From Listeria aquatica FSL S10-1188 (lineage in GTDB: Bacteria > Bacillota > Bacilli > Lactobacillales > Listeriaceae), in the NCBI RefSeq assembly GCF_000525795.1, contig NZ_AOCG01000007.1, forward strand, positions 22,786 to 86,785: DNA of 64,000 nt. The letters run 5' to 3'. Under the pieces are notes generated by a model. That model made no database searches. It saw nothing but the letters and a program-made list of their open reading frames with translations, and was not told where the DNA came from. Position numbers and translations under genes: made by a program. Shown here piece after piece: positions 36,623-45,715 of this stretch. The first letter of the stretch is position 1; each line of letters starts with the position of its first letter.

Positions 36623-37855
36623 TTAGAAAGCCCAGTCCCCATTTCTGAAGACAGGCAAAGTTTCGCCGCTTTCTGTAACGCCATCAATATCCATTTTATT
36701 TGAACCAATCATAAAGTCAACGTGAACAAGACTCGTATTCACACCACGATCATCTAATTCTGCACGCGTCATGTTTTCGCCGCCTTTAATGTTGAAAGCA
36801 TAGGCGCTTCCAATTGCCAAGTGATTCGAAGCATTTTCATCAAACAATGTATTATAAAAAAGAATACCACTTTGTGAAATGGGGGAAGGATCGGGTACGA
36901 GGGCCACTTCACCAAGGTAATGTGAGCCTTCATCCGTCGAAACTAAATCTTCAAGGATCGCTTGTCCTTGTTCGGCTTCCACTTTGATTATTTTTCCATC
37001 TTCAAAAGTGAGTTTGAAGTTATCAATGATATTTCCAGCGTAACTAAGCGGTTTTGTGCTTGAAACATAACCGTTTACACTTGTTTTTTCAGCACAGCAG
37101 AAAACTTCTTCGGTTGGCATATTTGCCATAAATTCGTGTCCTTTTTCATTGTAACTGCCTGCGCCAACCCAAACATGATCTTTTGGAAGTCCAATATAAA
37201 GATCTGTTCCAGGGGCTGTATAGTGAAGTGTTTTGAATTGTTTTTCATTTAAATCTTTCGCTTTTGCATAAAGTGTTTCATCATGCTTTTTCCAAGTTTT
37301 GATTGGATCGGCCGTATTGATACGTGTCGTTTCAAAAATAGTTTCCCATAATTTCGGCACTTGTTCAGCTTCTGGTAGATCCGGGAAAACTTTTTCAGCC
37401 CAGCCAAGAGAAGCAGCCGCAACAACCGTCCAGCTAATCGCATTTGACATCGTTAACTCACGAAATTCTTTAAGCGCTTCACCCATCGCTTTTTGCCCAG
37501 CCGCGATTTTTTCTCCGTCAACACCCTTTAAAAGATCCGGGTCTTCTGAGACGATGGAAATAAAACAAGCTCCTTCTTTCGCAAGCTCTGTCCGTTCTTT
37601 TACACGGTATTCCGGGGCCTCTTCAAAAACAGAAAGTGGGGCACCTTTGTAGCGCTCTAGTGTAACTCCTTCGTCCGCCCAGTTTACGATAACATCTTTT
37701 GCTTTTACAAGAAACGCATGTTTCGCAATTAAACGAACTAGTGGGGCTGAATCAATGCTTGCATTGATTACCACTTTTTGCTCAGGTTGGACATTGACCC
37801 CAGTTTTGACGATTAACTCTGCATATTTGTCTAATTTTTCATTAAAAGTTGTCAT
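36623..37855 (-). CDS. M29-family aminopeptidase, AmpS/PepS type
   Basis: A metal-dependent aminopeptidase of the thermophilic T-type family; it removes N-terminal residues from peptides in the cytoplasm. The 410-residue protein shows the M29 metal-ligand regions: the Glu in ANMPTEEVFC, DEGSHYLGEVALV with Glu and His, GSAYAF and the final HVDFMIGSNKMDIDG with His and Asp. Its length is typical. The ribosome binding site AGAGGTG precedes the start. The gene diverges from the small membrane-protein gene at 38089. Confidence 0.93.
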   Translation of the reverse strand: MTTFNEKLDKYAELIVKTGVNVQPEQKVVINASIDSAPLVRLIAKHAFLVKAKDVIVNWADEGVTLERYKGAPLSVFEEAPEYRVKERTELAKEGACFISIVSEDPDLLKGVDGEKIAAGQKAMGEALKEFRELTMSNAISWTVVAAASLGWAEKVFPDLPEAEQVPKLWETIFETTRINTADPIKTWKKHDETLYAKAKDLNEKQFKTLHYTAPGTDLYIGLPKDHVWVGAGSYNEKGHEFMANMPTEEVFCCAEKTSVNGYVSSTKPLSYAGNIIDNFKLTFEDGKIIKVEAEQGQAILEDLVSTDEGSHYLGEVALVPDPSPISQSGILFYNTLFDENASNHLAIGSAYAFNIKGGENMTRAELDDRGVNTSLVHVDFMIGSNKMDIDGVTESGETLPVFRNGDWAF

Positions 37856-38050
37856 TATTTCACACCTCTCTTAAATGTCATAAATTTATAGTAGCGCAAA
37901 ATGAAGCGGAAAGCAACGGGATTTGGAACCTTTTAAATAAAACTAATTTTCTGCTATTTATAGTTTTTTACCTTATTTAAATAAAAAAAGCGTTACTTTA
38001 CGACAAATTTGTGAACCTTTTGGTAAAGTTGTTTTTAGTAAGCAGTTTTC

Positions 38051-38059
38051 TGCTATAAT
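38051..38059 (+). promoter_or_regulatory. Extended -10 promoter of the small membrane-protein gene
   Basis: TGCTATAAT is an extended -10 element about 30 bases before the start codon; a weak TTGTTT lies upstream. Confidence 0.6.
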
Positions 38060-38088
38060 AAAAAGAAAACGAGATGGGATTTATGTAT

Positions 38089-38440
38089 ATGAGGATTTTC
38101 ATTAGCATTTTGTCATTTGTTGTTGCGATTATTGGGATGATTAACCAAATACAAATCGCTGACCGCCTGCAAATTAATATTTTTACAATTTCTGATCAAG
38201 CCATGGATATCTTTGGTTACATCATCACGGTTGGAATGATCGTTGCTGGAATTTTATATTTGTACGGGAAACAGAATCGCAAACGAAGTGTTTGTGCGGT
38301 GATTTTATGGGCGCTTCTAGGTTTTAGTGGTTTCTTCATGGAGCCTGTCTATGGCACTTTGCTTTTTTTTACGTCCAGTTGCATGTACGATCTGTAGTAT
38401 TCTTGCACTCTTTGTATTTATTCCTAAAAGTCAGCATTAA
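38089..38440 (+). CDS. Small membrane protein of unknown function (one-base frameshift)
   Basis: As read, the frame stops at 38397. Treating the eight-T run 38363-38370 as seven lets it continue to a TAA at 38438-38440 and adds a last membrane helix (PVACTICSILALFVFIP). The repaired protein has 116 residues and four hydrophobic segments. I know no function for it. The start is uncertain between ATG 38074, 38083 and 38089; 38089 has GATGGGA at a suitable distance. A terminator directly after the repaired stop supports the repaired frame. Confidence 0.65.
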
Positions 38441-38467
38441 AAAAGATGCCAGAAGGGCATCTTTTTT
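38440..38467. terminator. Bidirectional terminator
   Basis: AAAAGATGCC pairs with GGCATCTTTT, with T runs for both convergent genes. Confidence 0.85.
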
Positions 38468-38473
38468 CATTTA

Positions 38474-38926
38474 TTATGCATTTTCAAGTAAAACATCTAC
38501 ATATTTTTTCGTATACGCTTCAGCGCGTTCTACATCATCTTCATCTGGATCTAAGTCAACTTTTAGTCCTTCAACAGGAACAATCGCGCCTTTTTCTTTT
38601 AAGCGCGTCTCAACAAGGTCAACTGTTAGGCAAAATTCATCATAAAAAGTATCACCAGAACCGAATGAAGCACAAACTTTCCCAGAAAAGTCAACATCGG
38701 CCATATCTTCATAAAAATCAACGAATTCATCAGGAAGCTGACCATCATCATACGTATAGCCACCGATTAAGGCGCCATCATAATCAAGCAGTTCTTCTGG
38801 CTCAACGTTAATACATTCTTCAATTTCAACTTCAATATCATATTTTTCTAGTTCTTCACCAAGGATATCAGCGATTTCCTGTGTATTTCCCGTCATGCTT
38901 GCGTAAACAATCATCACTTTTGCCAT
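38474..38926 (-). CDS. Flavodoxin
   Basis: A short-chain flavodoxin that carries electrons through FMN. The 150-residue protein begins with the FMN phosphate loop MIVYASMTGNTQEIAD. The isoalloxazine-binding loops are GGYTYDDGQLPDEF and ASFGSGDTFYDEFC. It is strongly acidic, typical of flavodoxins. The start at 38926 (MAKVMIVY) is fixed by homology of the first strand. A promoter at 39011-39038 and an inverted repeat at 38964-38986 lie upstream. Confidence 0.93.
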   Translation of the reverse strand: MAKVMIVYASMTGNTQEIADILGEELEKYDIEVEIEECINVEPEELLDYDGALIGGYTYDDGQLPDEFVDFYEDMADVDFSGKVCASFGSGDTFYDEFCLTVDLVETRLKEKGAIVPVEGLKVDLDPDEDDVERAEAYTKKYVDVLLENA

Positions 38927-38963
38927 TTTCTCATACCACCATTTTCTGAAAAATTTTTTTAAA

Positions 38964-38986
38964 AAAGTTATCTGCATGATAACTTT
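38964..38986. repeat. 9-bp inverted repeat in the flavodoxin leader
   Basis: AAAGTTATC and GATAACTTT are separated by TGCAT. The repeat lies between the minus-strand promoter and the flavodoxin start, so it may be an operator or an RNA hairpin. Confidence 0.6.
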
Positions 38987-39010
38987 ATGAATGGATTCAC
39001 TAACACTTCT

Positions 39011-39038
39011 ATTATAAATGTCTTGCTGAATTGTGCAA
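39011..39038 (-). promoter_or_regulatory. Promoter of flavodoxin
   Basis: On the minus strand, TTGCAC and TATAAT are separated by 16 bases. Confidence 0.65.
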
Positions 39039-39125
39039 CCTTTTTTTTGTCGATTGCTTTCTTTTCTTTTACTCGAGCGTTATAATTAAGGATAGTGGAT
39101 TTTCTAGGAGAGGATGAAACAGACG

Positions 39126-39884
39126 ATGATTACACTTAAATCACGCCGCGAAATTGATGAAATGAAAAAAGCCGGCGATATTTTAGTTGAAACGCATAAA
39201 GAAATTGCTAAAATGATTAAACCTGGTATCACAAGCTGGGACATTGAAGTTTTTACTGATGAATTCTTGCGTAGCAAAGGTGCGACACCGGAACAAAAAG
39301 GGTTTGAGGGGTATGAATATGCAACTTGTGCAAGCATTAATGATGAAATTTGTCATGGTTTCCCAAGAAAAACGCCTTTACAAAATGGCGATATCATCAC
39401 GGTAGATATGGTTGTGAACTATCACGGAGCACTCGCAGACTCTGCTTGGACTTATGCAGTTGGCGATGTTTCTGATGAAGTCAAACACTTAATGGATGTT
39501 ACCCGTAAGTCACTTTATTTGGGAATTGAACAAGCACAAGTTGGTAATCGGATTGGAGATATTGGTCACGCCATTCAAACTTATGTAGAAGGTGAAAACT
39601 TAAGTGTAGTTCGTGAATTCATTGGGCACGGGATTGGACCAACCCTTCATGAAAAGCCAGAGGTGCCACATTATGGTGCGTCTGGAAAGGGACCGAGGCT
39701 AAAAGAAGGGATGGTCATTACGATCGAGCCAATGGTAAATATCGGAGGCTGGAAAGCAAAAATGGATGATAACGGCTGGACAGCGAGAACCGTGGATGGT
39801 TCTTTATCCGCGCAGTATGAACACACGATTGCCATTACGAAAAACGGACCAGAGATTTTAACTTATCAAGGCGAAAATGAGTAA
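39126..39884 (+). CDS. map: Methionine aminopeptidase, type I
   Basis: This enzyme removes the initiator methionine from new proteins. The 252-residue protein shows the five metal ligands: Asp in VDMVVNYHGALADSAW (two Asp), His in FIGHGIGP, Glu in TIEPMV and Glu in QYEHT. The preferred start is ATG 39126 (MITLKSRREID), because AGGAGAGG is about 11 bases upstream; the ATG at 39114 is too close to it. It is followed by its own terminator and is the second type of Map in Listeria-like genomes, not the one in the ribosomal protein operon, judging from its context. Confidence 0.94.
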   Translation: MITLKSRREIDEMKKAGDILVETHKEIAKMIKPGITSWDIEVFTDEFLRSKGATPEQKGFEGYEYATCASINDEICHGFPRKTPLQNGDIITVDMVVNYHGALADSAWTYAVGDVSDEVKHLMDVTRKSLYLGIEQAQVGNRIGDIGHAIQTYVEGENLSVVREFIGHGIGPTLHEKPEVPHYGASGKGPRLKEGMVITIEPMVNIGGWKAKMDDNGWTARTVDGSLSAQYEHTIAITKNGPEILTYQGENE

Positions 39885-39890
39885 CAAACA

Positions 39891-39922
39891 AAAAACTGCA
39901 ACAGTGATGTTGCAGTTTTTTT
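39891..39922 (+). terminator. Terminator after map
   Basis: A perfect 12-bp hairpin (AAAAACTGCAAC with GTTGCAGTTTTT), loop AGTGAT, and a T run. Confidence 0.92.
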
Positions 39923-39938
39923 AAAGGAGGAAATGAAG

Positions 39939-40739
39939 ATGAGTGAAAAAGCCTCGGTACGCCGTTCAAGTATTCCTTTTACTGTGGAACGATTGGTCCA
40001 TGAATTTCAAAATGCAGGAATAAAAAAAGGAGATACGATTATTTTTCATGCATCGCTTTCGCAAGCTGGATGGGTTTGTGGGGGAGCGATTGCTATAATT
40101 AATGCGCTTCAAAGTCTTTTAACTAAAGAAGGAACCCTTGTTATGCCAGCGCAAACAGGAGGATTAAGCGACCCGAAGTTTTGGGAAAATCCACCAGTTC
40201 CAGAAGAGTGGTGGGAGGAAATCAGGCAAAATATGCCACTTTTTGATAAAGATAGGACGCCAAGCACTGGCATGGGCGTGATTGCAGAAAGCTTTCGTGC
40301 TTTAAAAGATGTTGTGAGAAGTGACCACCCTTACTATTCATTTACAGCGTGGGGCAAACATGCTGATAGGATAGTAGAAGGACATTCATTAGCTCATGGC
40401 TTTGGAGACGAGTCTCCACTTGGAAAACTTTATCAACTGAAGAAGTGTAAAATTGTTTTGTTTGGCGTTGATCATGATAAAAATACTTCGCTACATTTAG
40501 CGGAAGAACGCTCTACGAAAATTCCAGTTAAGATGGGAACTGCTGCTAAATTGCAAGCAGGAAAACGTGTTTTTGAGAGCTACGAGGAAAAAGCGTATAA
40601 TAGTGATCAATTTTTAGAAGTGGGGGAAGCATTTGAAAAGGCGCAAGGAGACTTTAAAACTCAAATCGCCCTTGCACCTTCTAAAATTTTTGAGATGAAC
40701 TCTTTAGTTGACTTTGCTACAGATTATTTTGACCGTTAA
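39939..40739 (+). CDS. AAC(3)-family acetyltransferase, YokD-like
   Basis: The 266-residue protein belongs to the antibiotic N-acetyltransferase (AAC(3)) fold. Typical segments are IIFHASLSQAGWVCGG, LVMPAQTGG, PSTGMGVIAESFRAL, RSDHPYYSFTAWG and GDESPLGKLYQL. Members in Bacillus and Listeria include chromosomal proteins with no proven resistance role, so the substrate is unknown. The second ATG (39939) is chosen, 8 bases after AAAGGAGG. Its end meets the convergent UPF0435 gene. Confidence 0.88.
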   Translation: MSEKASVRRSSIPFTVERLVHEFQNAGIKKGDTIIFHASLSQAGWVCGGAIAIINALQSLLTKEGTLVMPAQTGGLSDPKFWENPPVPEEWWEEIRQNMPLFDKDRTPSTGMGVIAESFRALKDVVRSDHPYYSFTAWGKHADRIVEGHSLAHGFGDESPLGKLYQLKKCKIVLFGVDHDKNTSLHLAEERSTKIPVKMGTAAKLQAGKRVFESYEEKAYNSDQFLEVGEAFEKAQGDFKTQIALAPSKIFEMNSLVDFATDYFDR

Positions 40740-40961
40740 TTTTTTTCGAATCGAACTCAACTCTTCAGCAAACATTTGCATTTCCCGTGGACTGAATGAA
40801 TTTTTTCGAGAAATGAGTTGATACAGTTCCACCAATAGATCGTAGTGAACTTGTTCTAACTTCATATTTTCAAATGCGGATGCATTCACCATTTTTAGTT
40901 TTTCAGTGATTTTTTTGAGAATGAAATCCACATTTTCTTGACTGGGTTGTTCCAAATTCAT
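40704..40961 (-). CDS. UPF0435/DUF1128 family protein
   Basis: A small helical protein of unknown function. The core (NVDFILKKITEKLKMVNASA, then NSFSPREMQMFAEEL) matches the UPF0435 family. As read it has 85 residues and overlaps the end of the AAC(3)-family gene by 36 bases. If the seven-base run at 40740-40746 is really six, a TAA at 40738-40736 ends it at 74 residues, the usual length. The longer tail (LTVKIICSKVN) is therefore probably artificial. Confidence 0.85.
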   Translation of the reverse strand: MNLEQPSQENVDFILKKITEKLKMVNASAFENMKLEQVHYDLLVELYQLISRKNSFSPREMQMFAEELSSIRKKLTVKIICSKVN

Positions 40962-41087
40962 TTTTTATTCCCCTTTTGCTCGTAATATTGAAGATTTTAT
41001 CATAAAATAAGAGGACATGCGAGTTTCATTGGTTTATAATCGAAAGAAGGGTCAGCACTTCATTCTATCGAAGGGAGGGAGAAAGTT

Positions 41088-41945
41088 GTGCTAAAAAAAA
41101 TAACGAGCAATCGATTTTACCGAGTTACGAAATTAATCATTCGACAGATCGGTAAAAATGATGTTTCTGGGAATGCAGCGCAGTTAGCCTATTACATGCT
41201 GTTTTCTATTTTTCCAATGCTTTTAATTGCAGCAACTTTGCTTGCATATGTAAATATTGATAGGGATTCAGTGTTTAATTTAATTCAAGAATTTGCTCCA
41301 AAAGAAATCATCAAGTTTTTAGAGGGGAATCTTGATTCGCTCTTATCAAAACGAAACGGGGGACTACTCTCCATTGGGATTATTGCTACATTGTGGTCTG
41401 CATCAAACGGAATGAATGCAGTAACTAAAGCTTTAAATAAAGCTTATAATGTAACAGATCGGCGCAATTTTATTTTACAGCGGCTCTTGTCAATGGTTTT
41501 TACCGTTGCCATGATTGCCACAATTGGGGTCACTTTGATCTTACTTGTATTTGGTCAGCAAATCGGACTTTTTATTTTTAATCATTTACATGTTTCAAAA
41601 GAATTCGTTGATTTTTGGAATAATACACGGTGGCTAATTACAGTAGTAGTGATCTTTGTTGTCTTTGTCTTTTTATACTGGGTTGCGCCAGCTAAACGAA
41701 ATCGTTTCTTAGGTGTCCTGCCGGGAGCCATTTTTTCAACGGTTGGTTGGTCTATCACTTCGCTTGGCTTTGCGTATTACGTAAACAACTTTGCTAACTA
41801 TTCTGCAACTTATGGAAGTATTGGAGTCATCATCATTTTGATGTTATGGTTTTATTTAACAGGAATTATTTTAATGGTTGGTGGAGAGCTCAATGCAGCT
41901 TTTGCAGTATTGAAGCAAAAACGAGTCATTGGTGAAATCAATTAA
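41088..41945 (+). CDS. YihY/BrkB-family membrane protein
   Basis: The 285-residue protein has six hydrophobic segments in the pattern of the YihY (formerly RNase BN-like) family. GNAAQLAYYMLFSIFPMLLI is the first helix, TLWSASNGMNAVTKALNKAYNV the central conserved loop and SYSATYG-type segments (NYSATYGSIGVIIILM) come near the end. The function of the family is unknown; it is unrelated to a ribonuclease despite older names. GTG 41088 follows AAGGGAGGGAG. Confidence 0.9.
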   Translation: MLKKITSNRFYRVTKLIIRQIGKNDVSGNAAQLAYYMLFSIFPMLLIAATLLAYVNIDRDSVFNLIQEFAPKEIIKFLEGNLDSLLSKRNGGLLSIGIIATLWSASNGMNAVTKALNKAYNVTDRRNFILQRLLSMVFTVAMIATIGVTLILLVFGQQIGLFIFNHLHVSKEFVDFWNNTRWLITVVVIFVVFVFLYWVAPAKRNRFLGVLPGAIFSTVGWSITSLGFAYYVNNFANYSATYGSIGVIIILMLWFYLTGIILMVGGELNAAFAVLKQKRVIGEIN

Positions 41946-41955
41946 AGGATAGCAA

Positions 41956-41993
41956 AAAATAGCCCTTTATCCTGACTGGATAGGGCTATTTTT
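41956..41993. terminator. Bidirectional terminator between yihY-like gene and dgk
   Basis: AAAATAGCCCTTTATCC pairs with GGATAGGGCTATTTTT with one or two bulges, with T-rich tails on both sides. Confidence 0.85.
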
Positions 41994-42029
41994 AAATGAT
42001 GTTATTTGGATTGTCATCTTTTTTGCTAG

Positions 42030-42057
42030 GAGTCATGTTGATACATGGCTCTTTTTT
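42030..42057 (+). terminator. Second terminator in tandem
   Basis: GAGTCATGT and ACATGGCTC (one G-U pair) with a TGAT loop and six T form a backup terminator for the plus strand. Confidence 0.75.
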
Positions 42058-42070
42058 CAGGGCTACCCTT

Positions 42071-42736
42071 TTAATCAGTGGGTCGCTGATGAATGTATGC
42101 AAGCTTTGTTCGGATTGCTTGCATAACTTCATAGGCATCCTCACTATTTGTAATGTCAATTTGGTCAATGTCAAAAACAAGTGTCGCGCTTTTGTCATAA
42201 CTTTCAAACCAGCTATCATAGCGTGCGTGAAGTCGCGTATAGTATTCAAGCAAGCCAGGATTTTCATCGATTTGCTCGTAGGGGCGCCCACGCTTTTTAA
42301 TTCGCTCAAGCACTGTTTCGAGGCTGCCCCTTAAGTAGATCATCAAATCAGGCGCTTTCTTCGGAAGAGTTCCTAGTTCTTCCATCATGTTGTCGAGTAG
42401 GTCGAGATAGGTGTCCATTTCAGGCGATGAGATATTGCCTTCTTCATAGTTGATTTGTGTAAAAAGCGCATCTTCATAAATGCTTCGATCTAAGACGTTA
42501 TTTTCGTCACGCAACGCAGCTTTAATACTGCGAAAACGTGTGTTTAAAAAATAAATTTGTAAGGCAAAGGCCCAGCGAGCTGGGTCATCGTAAAACTTTT
42601 CGAGAATTCGGTTGTCCGTGATACTTTCGTAAAAGGCAATCGAACCAAGTTCTCTTGCGATGAGTTCTGTGTAGCTGCTTTTTCCAGCTCCAATCATTCC
42701 AGCAAGTACAATCACGTTTTTTTCCATTCCTTTCAA
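42071..42736 (-). CDS. dgk: Deoxynucleoside kinase (deoxyguanosine/deoxyadenosine kinase)
   Basis: This kinase phosphorylates deoxyguanosine or deoxyadenosine in salvage. The 221-residue protein has Walker A GMIGAGKSSYTELIA, the DRS motif (LDRSIYEDALF) and the lid RGRPYEQ. The start is TTG 42736 because GGGAGG lies 7 bases upstream; the internal ATG at 42727 abuts an AAAGGA that is part of the coding sequence. It has a single gene here, unlike the two-gene arrangement in Bacillus. Confidence 0.9.
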   Translation of the reverse strand: MKGMEKNVIVLAGMIGAGKSSYTELIARELGSIAFYESITDNRILEKFYDDPARWAFALQIYFLNTRFRSIKAALRDENNVLDRSIYEDALFTQINYEEGNISSPEMDTYLDLLDNMMEELGTLPKKAPDLMIYLRGSLETVLERIKKRGRPYEQIDENPGLLEYYTRLHARYDSWFESYDKSATLVFDIDQIDITNSEDAYEVMQAIRTKLAYIHQRPTD

Positions 42737-42847
42737 GAGAAGGCCTCCCTTAGTCTAAAGCCATTCTCATTCATTATACTAAAAAGCGGTGACAAAATAA
42801 AAGTTTTTTGATAGTATGGATGAAGAATTGAAACGGAGGAGATGTGG

Positions 42848-44237
42848 TTGGACGGAGCGAAGGTAAAAGTGGGACAGACTTTTCCGCTTGAAATTAAAAG
42901 AATGGGGATAAACGGTGAAGGAATCGGTTATCATAAACAAACGGTAGTATTTACACATGGTGCGCTTTCCGGTGAAGAGGTAGTGGCTAAAGTAACAAAG
43001 GTTTTTCCAAATTATTGCGTGGCAAAAGTGGAAAAGATCAAACGCCAATCGGAATTTCGCGTAACACCGCCCTGTCCGGTCTATGAAACATGCGGGGGCT
43101 GTGAGCTGCAACACCTAAAATATAGTGCGCAGCTTGACTTGAAAAAGGATTTGTTGATCCAAGCACTGGAAAAGCACACCAAGTTTAATATTAAAAAACT
43201 GAAAATCCGTGAAACAATCGGAATGGAAGAGCCTTTCCGCTACCGGGGAAAAAGTCAATTTCAAGCTCGAATGGTTGACGGGAAGCTTAGAACGGGGCTA
43301 TATGCGCGTGAAAGTCATGAACTTGTGCCGATTGAAGATTGCCTCGTCCAAGATGCGCGAACGGTGGAACTCACAAATGCAGCACGCGACATACTCAACC
43401 AACTGGGCGTAAAAGCGTATGATGAACGCAAAAAATCAGGAGATATTCGAACGATAGTTGTTCGTGTAGGAGTGAAAACTGGGGAAGCGCAACTTGTTCT
43501 TGTAACGACGAATAAGCATTTTAACGGCAGACGAAGCTTCATTGAAGAAATCACGAAGCAGTTCCCAAATCTTGTCTCCATTATGCAAAATGTAAAAGAA
43601 GATGATAGCTCACTTATTTTCGGACCTGAAACTGAAAAGCTTTTTGGGCAGGAACAAATGACAGAGGAGCTATCCGAAATGAAATTCGATTTGTCGGCTC
43701 GCGCCTTCTTCCAGCTTAACCCTAGTCAAACTGAAAAGCTCTACGAAGAAGTTCTAAAAGCGCTAACGTTAACGGGGGAAGAAAGTCTTGTGGATGCCTA
43801 TTCTGGTGCAGGCACAATCGGTCTTTATCTTGCTCGGAAAGTGCGTGAAGTGCGCGGCATGGACGTTGTCGAAGAAGCAGTGCTTGATGCTACGCGAAAT
43901 GCACAAAAAAAACGGAATTACAAATGCAAACTATACAGTTGGAACTGCGGAACAAGTCTTTCATTCGTGGCAAGATGAAGGTTATAAACCGGATATTGTT
44001 GTAGTGGATCCACCGCGAACTGGGCTTGAAACTGGCTTGCTTCGTTCGATTTTACAGGTGAAGCCGAAACAGCTCGTCTATGTTTCTTGTAATCCAAGTA
44101 CACTCGCGCGTGATTTGGCTCAGCTTGAAAAGCGTTACCGGATTCGGTATTTGCAGCCAGTAGATATGTTTCCCATGACGGCTCAGGTCGAATGCGTTGT
44201 GAAGCTAACATTAAAATCTAATCCCAAAAAGAAATAA
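42848..44237 (+). CDS. RumA/TrmA-type (uracil-C5)-methyltransferase, second copy (one-base frameshift)
   Basis: This is a paralogue of the RlmCD family gene at 5723-7093. It has an N-terminal TRAM domain, the iron-sulfur cysteines in PPCPVYETCGGCELQHL, a SAM-binding LVDAYSGAGTIGLYLA, VDPPRTGLE and the catalytic YVSCNPSTLARD. The frame breaks at an eight-A run, 43905-43912; seven restores a 462-residue protein (NAQKNGITNANYTVGTAEQ). The start may be TTG 42848, 8 bases from GGAGG, rather than ATG 42842. In Bacillus a second such protein is YfjO. Confidence 0.9.
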
Positions 44238-44285
44238 ACCGTATGTCATCAGCCGGTTAATCGGCTGATGACATACGGTTTTTTT
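44237..44285. terminator. Bidirectional terminator overlapping the symporter end
   Basis: A perfect 19-bp repeat (44237-44255 and 44262-44280) with loop GTTAAT. The right arm is the last codons of the symporter gene. Seven T follow on the plus strand. Confidence 0.92.
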
Positions 44286-45715
44286 GAGTCATTAAACTGA
44301 TAAGTATTGCCACAATTAAATTAGCAAGAAGCGGTAAGAAACCAATATTGATGTCGCTGATAACCGTCGGTAAGTTTGGAAATAAAGTGGAAAGTGTCAT
44401 GCTGTAATTACTAATAAAGATGGTAATTAAAATGCCAACAGCCATTCCTGCGAAAGCTCCTTCTTTCGTAAGCGGGTTTTTCTTTAGGAGGCTTGCAAAG
44501 AGTGCGGGACAGAGCTGAACAATCAGACTGTAACCCACTTGCAAGATGGCTGCTAGTGCGTTTCCACCTTGAAAAACAAATAAACAAGCAAGTCCACCAA
44601 GAATTGGAACAAAACATTTAGACCAGAAAGCAACACGTGCATCGTTTGGTTTTGTTTTCCAACCAAATACGATATTTTTAGAAACAAGCGTACTCGCAGT
44701 CATCAAAAGCATCGCCCCTGGTACAAGAGCAGTGAGCATGCCAGCAGCCCCGATAATTCCAACGAAGAAGGGGTCAAAGCTTTTGATCGATAGTTGAATC
44801 AAAGCAAGATCACTTTCCTCTCCCGTAAGACCTGGAACTTGTAAAACCGCCGTAAATCCGATAAAAAGAACAAATAAAAGCATTAATGTATAGAGTGGAC
44901 TGATGATGGCGTTTTTTCGGAAAGTATTCGCATTTTTGGCAGTAAAGGTAGAGGCGAAAACTTGTGGCCACATGTAAAAGCCAAGCACATAAAATAAAAC
45001 GGTGCTGATAAACCACGTAATACTATAGGTTGTTTTTGGAAAGGTTAGAAGCTCAGGTTTAAAAGCTTCTACTTGTTTGAAAAGCTCGGAAAAACTACCA
45101 TAATAGTGAAGTGGCAAGTATATACCCATAAAGACGATCACAAATAAAATCATTAAATCTTTTAAAACAGATATCCAAGCTACCCCACGAATGCCAGATA
45201 GGACTGAGTACAAAACAATGGCGAGTGTGCCAATAATGATAGCTATATTCATTGGAATTCGTCCATAAGAAGTCAAAGAAACGATGATGCCAAGTCCCTT
45301 TAACTGAATGACAATGATAGGAATGATCGCAATGACACCGATCGCAGCGACAAAAATACCGAGCCCGCGACTTTGATATTTCCTAGCAAAGAAATCAGAC
45401 TGTGAAACGAGTTGATGCTTATTCGCATATTCCCAAATGAGTGGAAGTAAAAAATAAGAAGTAACATAAGAAAGAGAAATATAGACCATTACATAAATGG
45501 CTGATACCCCTTTAGAGTAGGTCCAACCACTTCCACCTAGAAAAGAAAAAGTTGTATAGACTTCTCCCGCCGTGAGCAAGAAAACAAAAACGGTGTTAAA
45601 GCTTCGATTTCCCACTGTCCAGTTTTGTAAAGTCATCTTCTGTTTCTTTCGCGCACGCAGCGCAAGAAAAATCGTTAAAATAAAAAAAAGCCGATATGAC
45701 GAAAAGAGAGGTCAA
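44257..45715 (-). CDS. Sodium:solute symporter, YhjB-like (one-base frameshift)
   Basis: The 485-residue protein has about thirteen membrane helices of the SSS family. Helix regions such as GEVYTTFSFLGGSGWTYSKG and LSGIRGVAWISVLKDLMILF with the sodium-site stretch TALVPGAMLLMTASTLVSKN are typical. The frame breaks at an eight-base run, 45682-45689. Reading seven joins a first helix (TSLFVISAFFILTIFLALRA) to a TTG start at 45715. That TTG overlaps the stop of the DUF3311 gene by TTGA, and AAAGGAG is about 10 bases upstream, so translation is coupled. The DUF3311-SSS pairing is known from Bacillus yhjC-yhjB. Confidence 0.88.

Noticed and set aside
38446..38811. A long plus-strand open frame opposite the flavodoxin gene
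   Set aside because: It is the antisense of a clearly coding acidic protein, has no ribosome binding site and its composition (rich in His, Gln, Leu) is typical of a shadow frame.
39939..40739. Acquired aminoglycoside resistance gene
   Set aside because: Chromosomal AAC(3)-fold proteins of this type are common in Bacillus and Listeria, and no mobile element is nearby.
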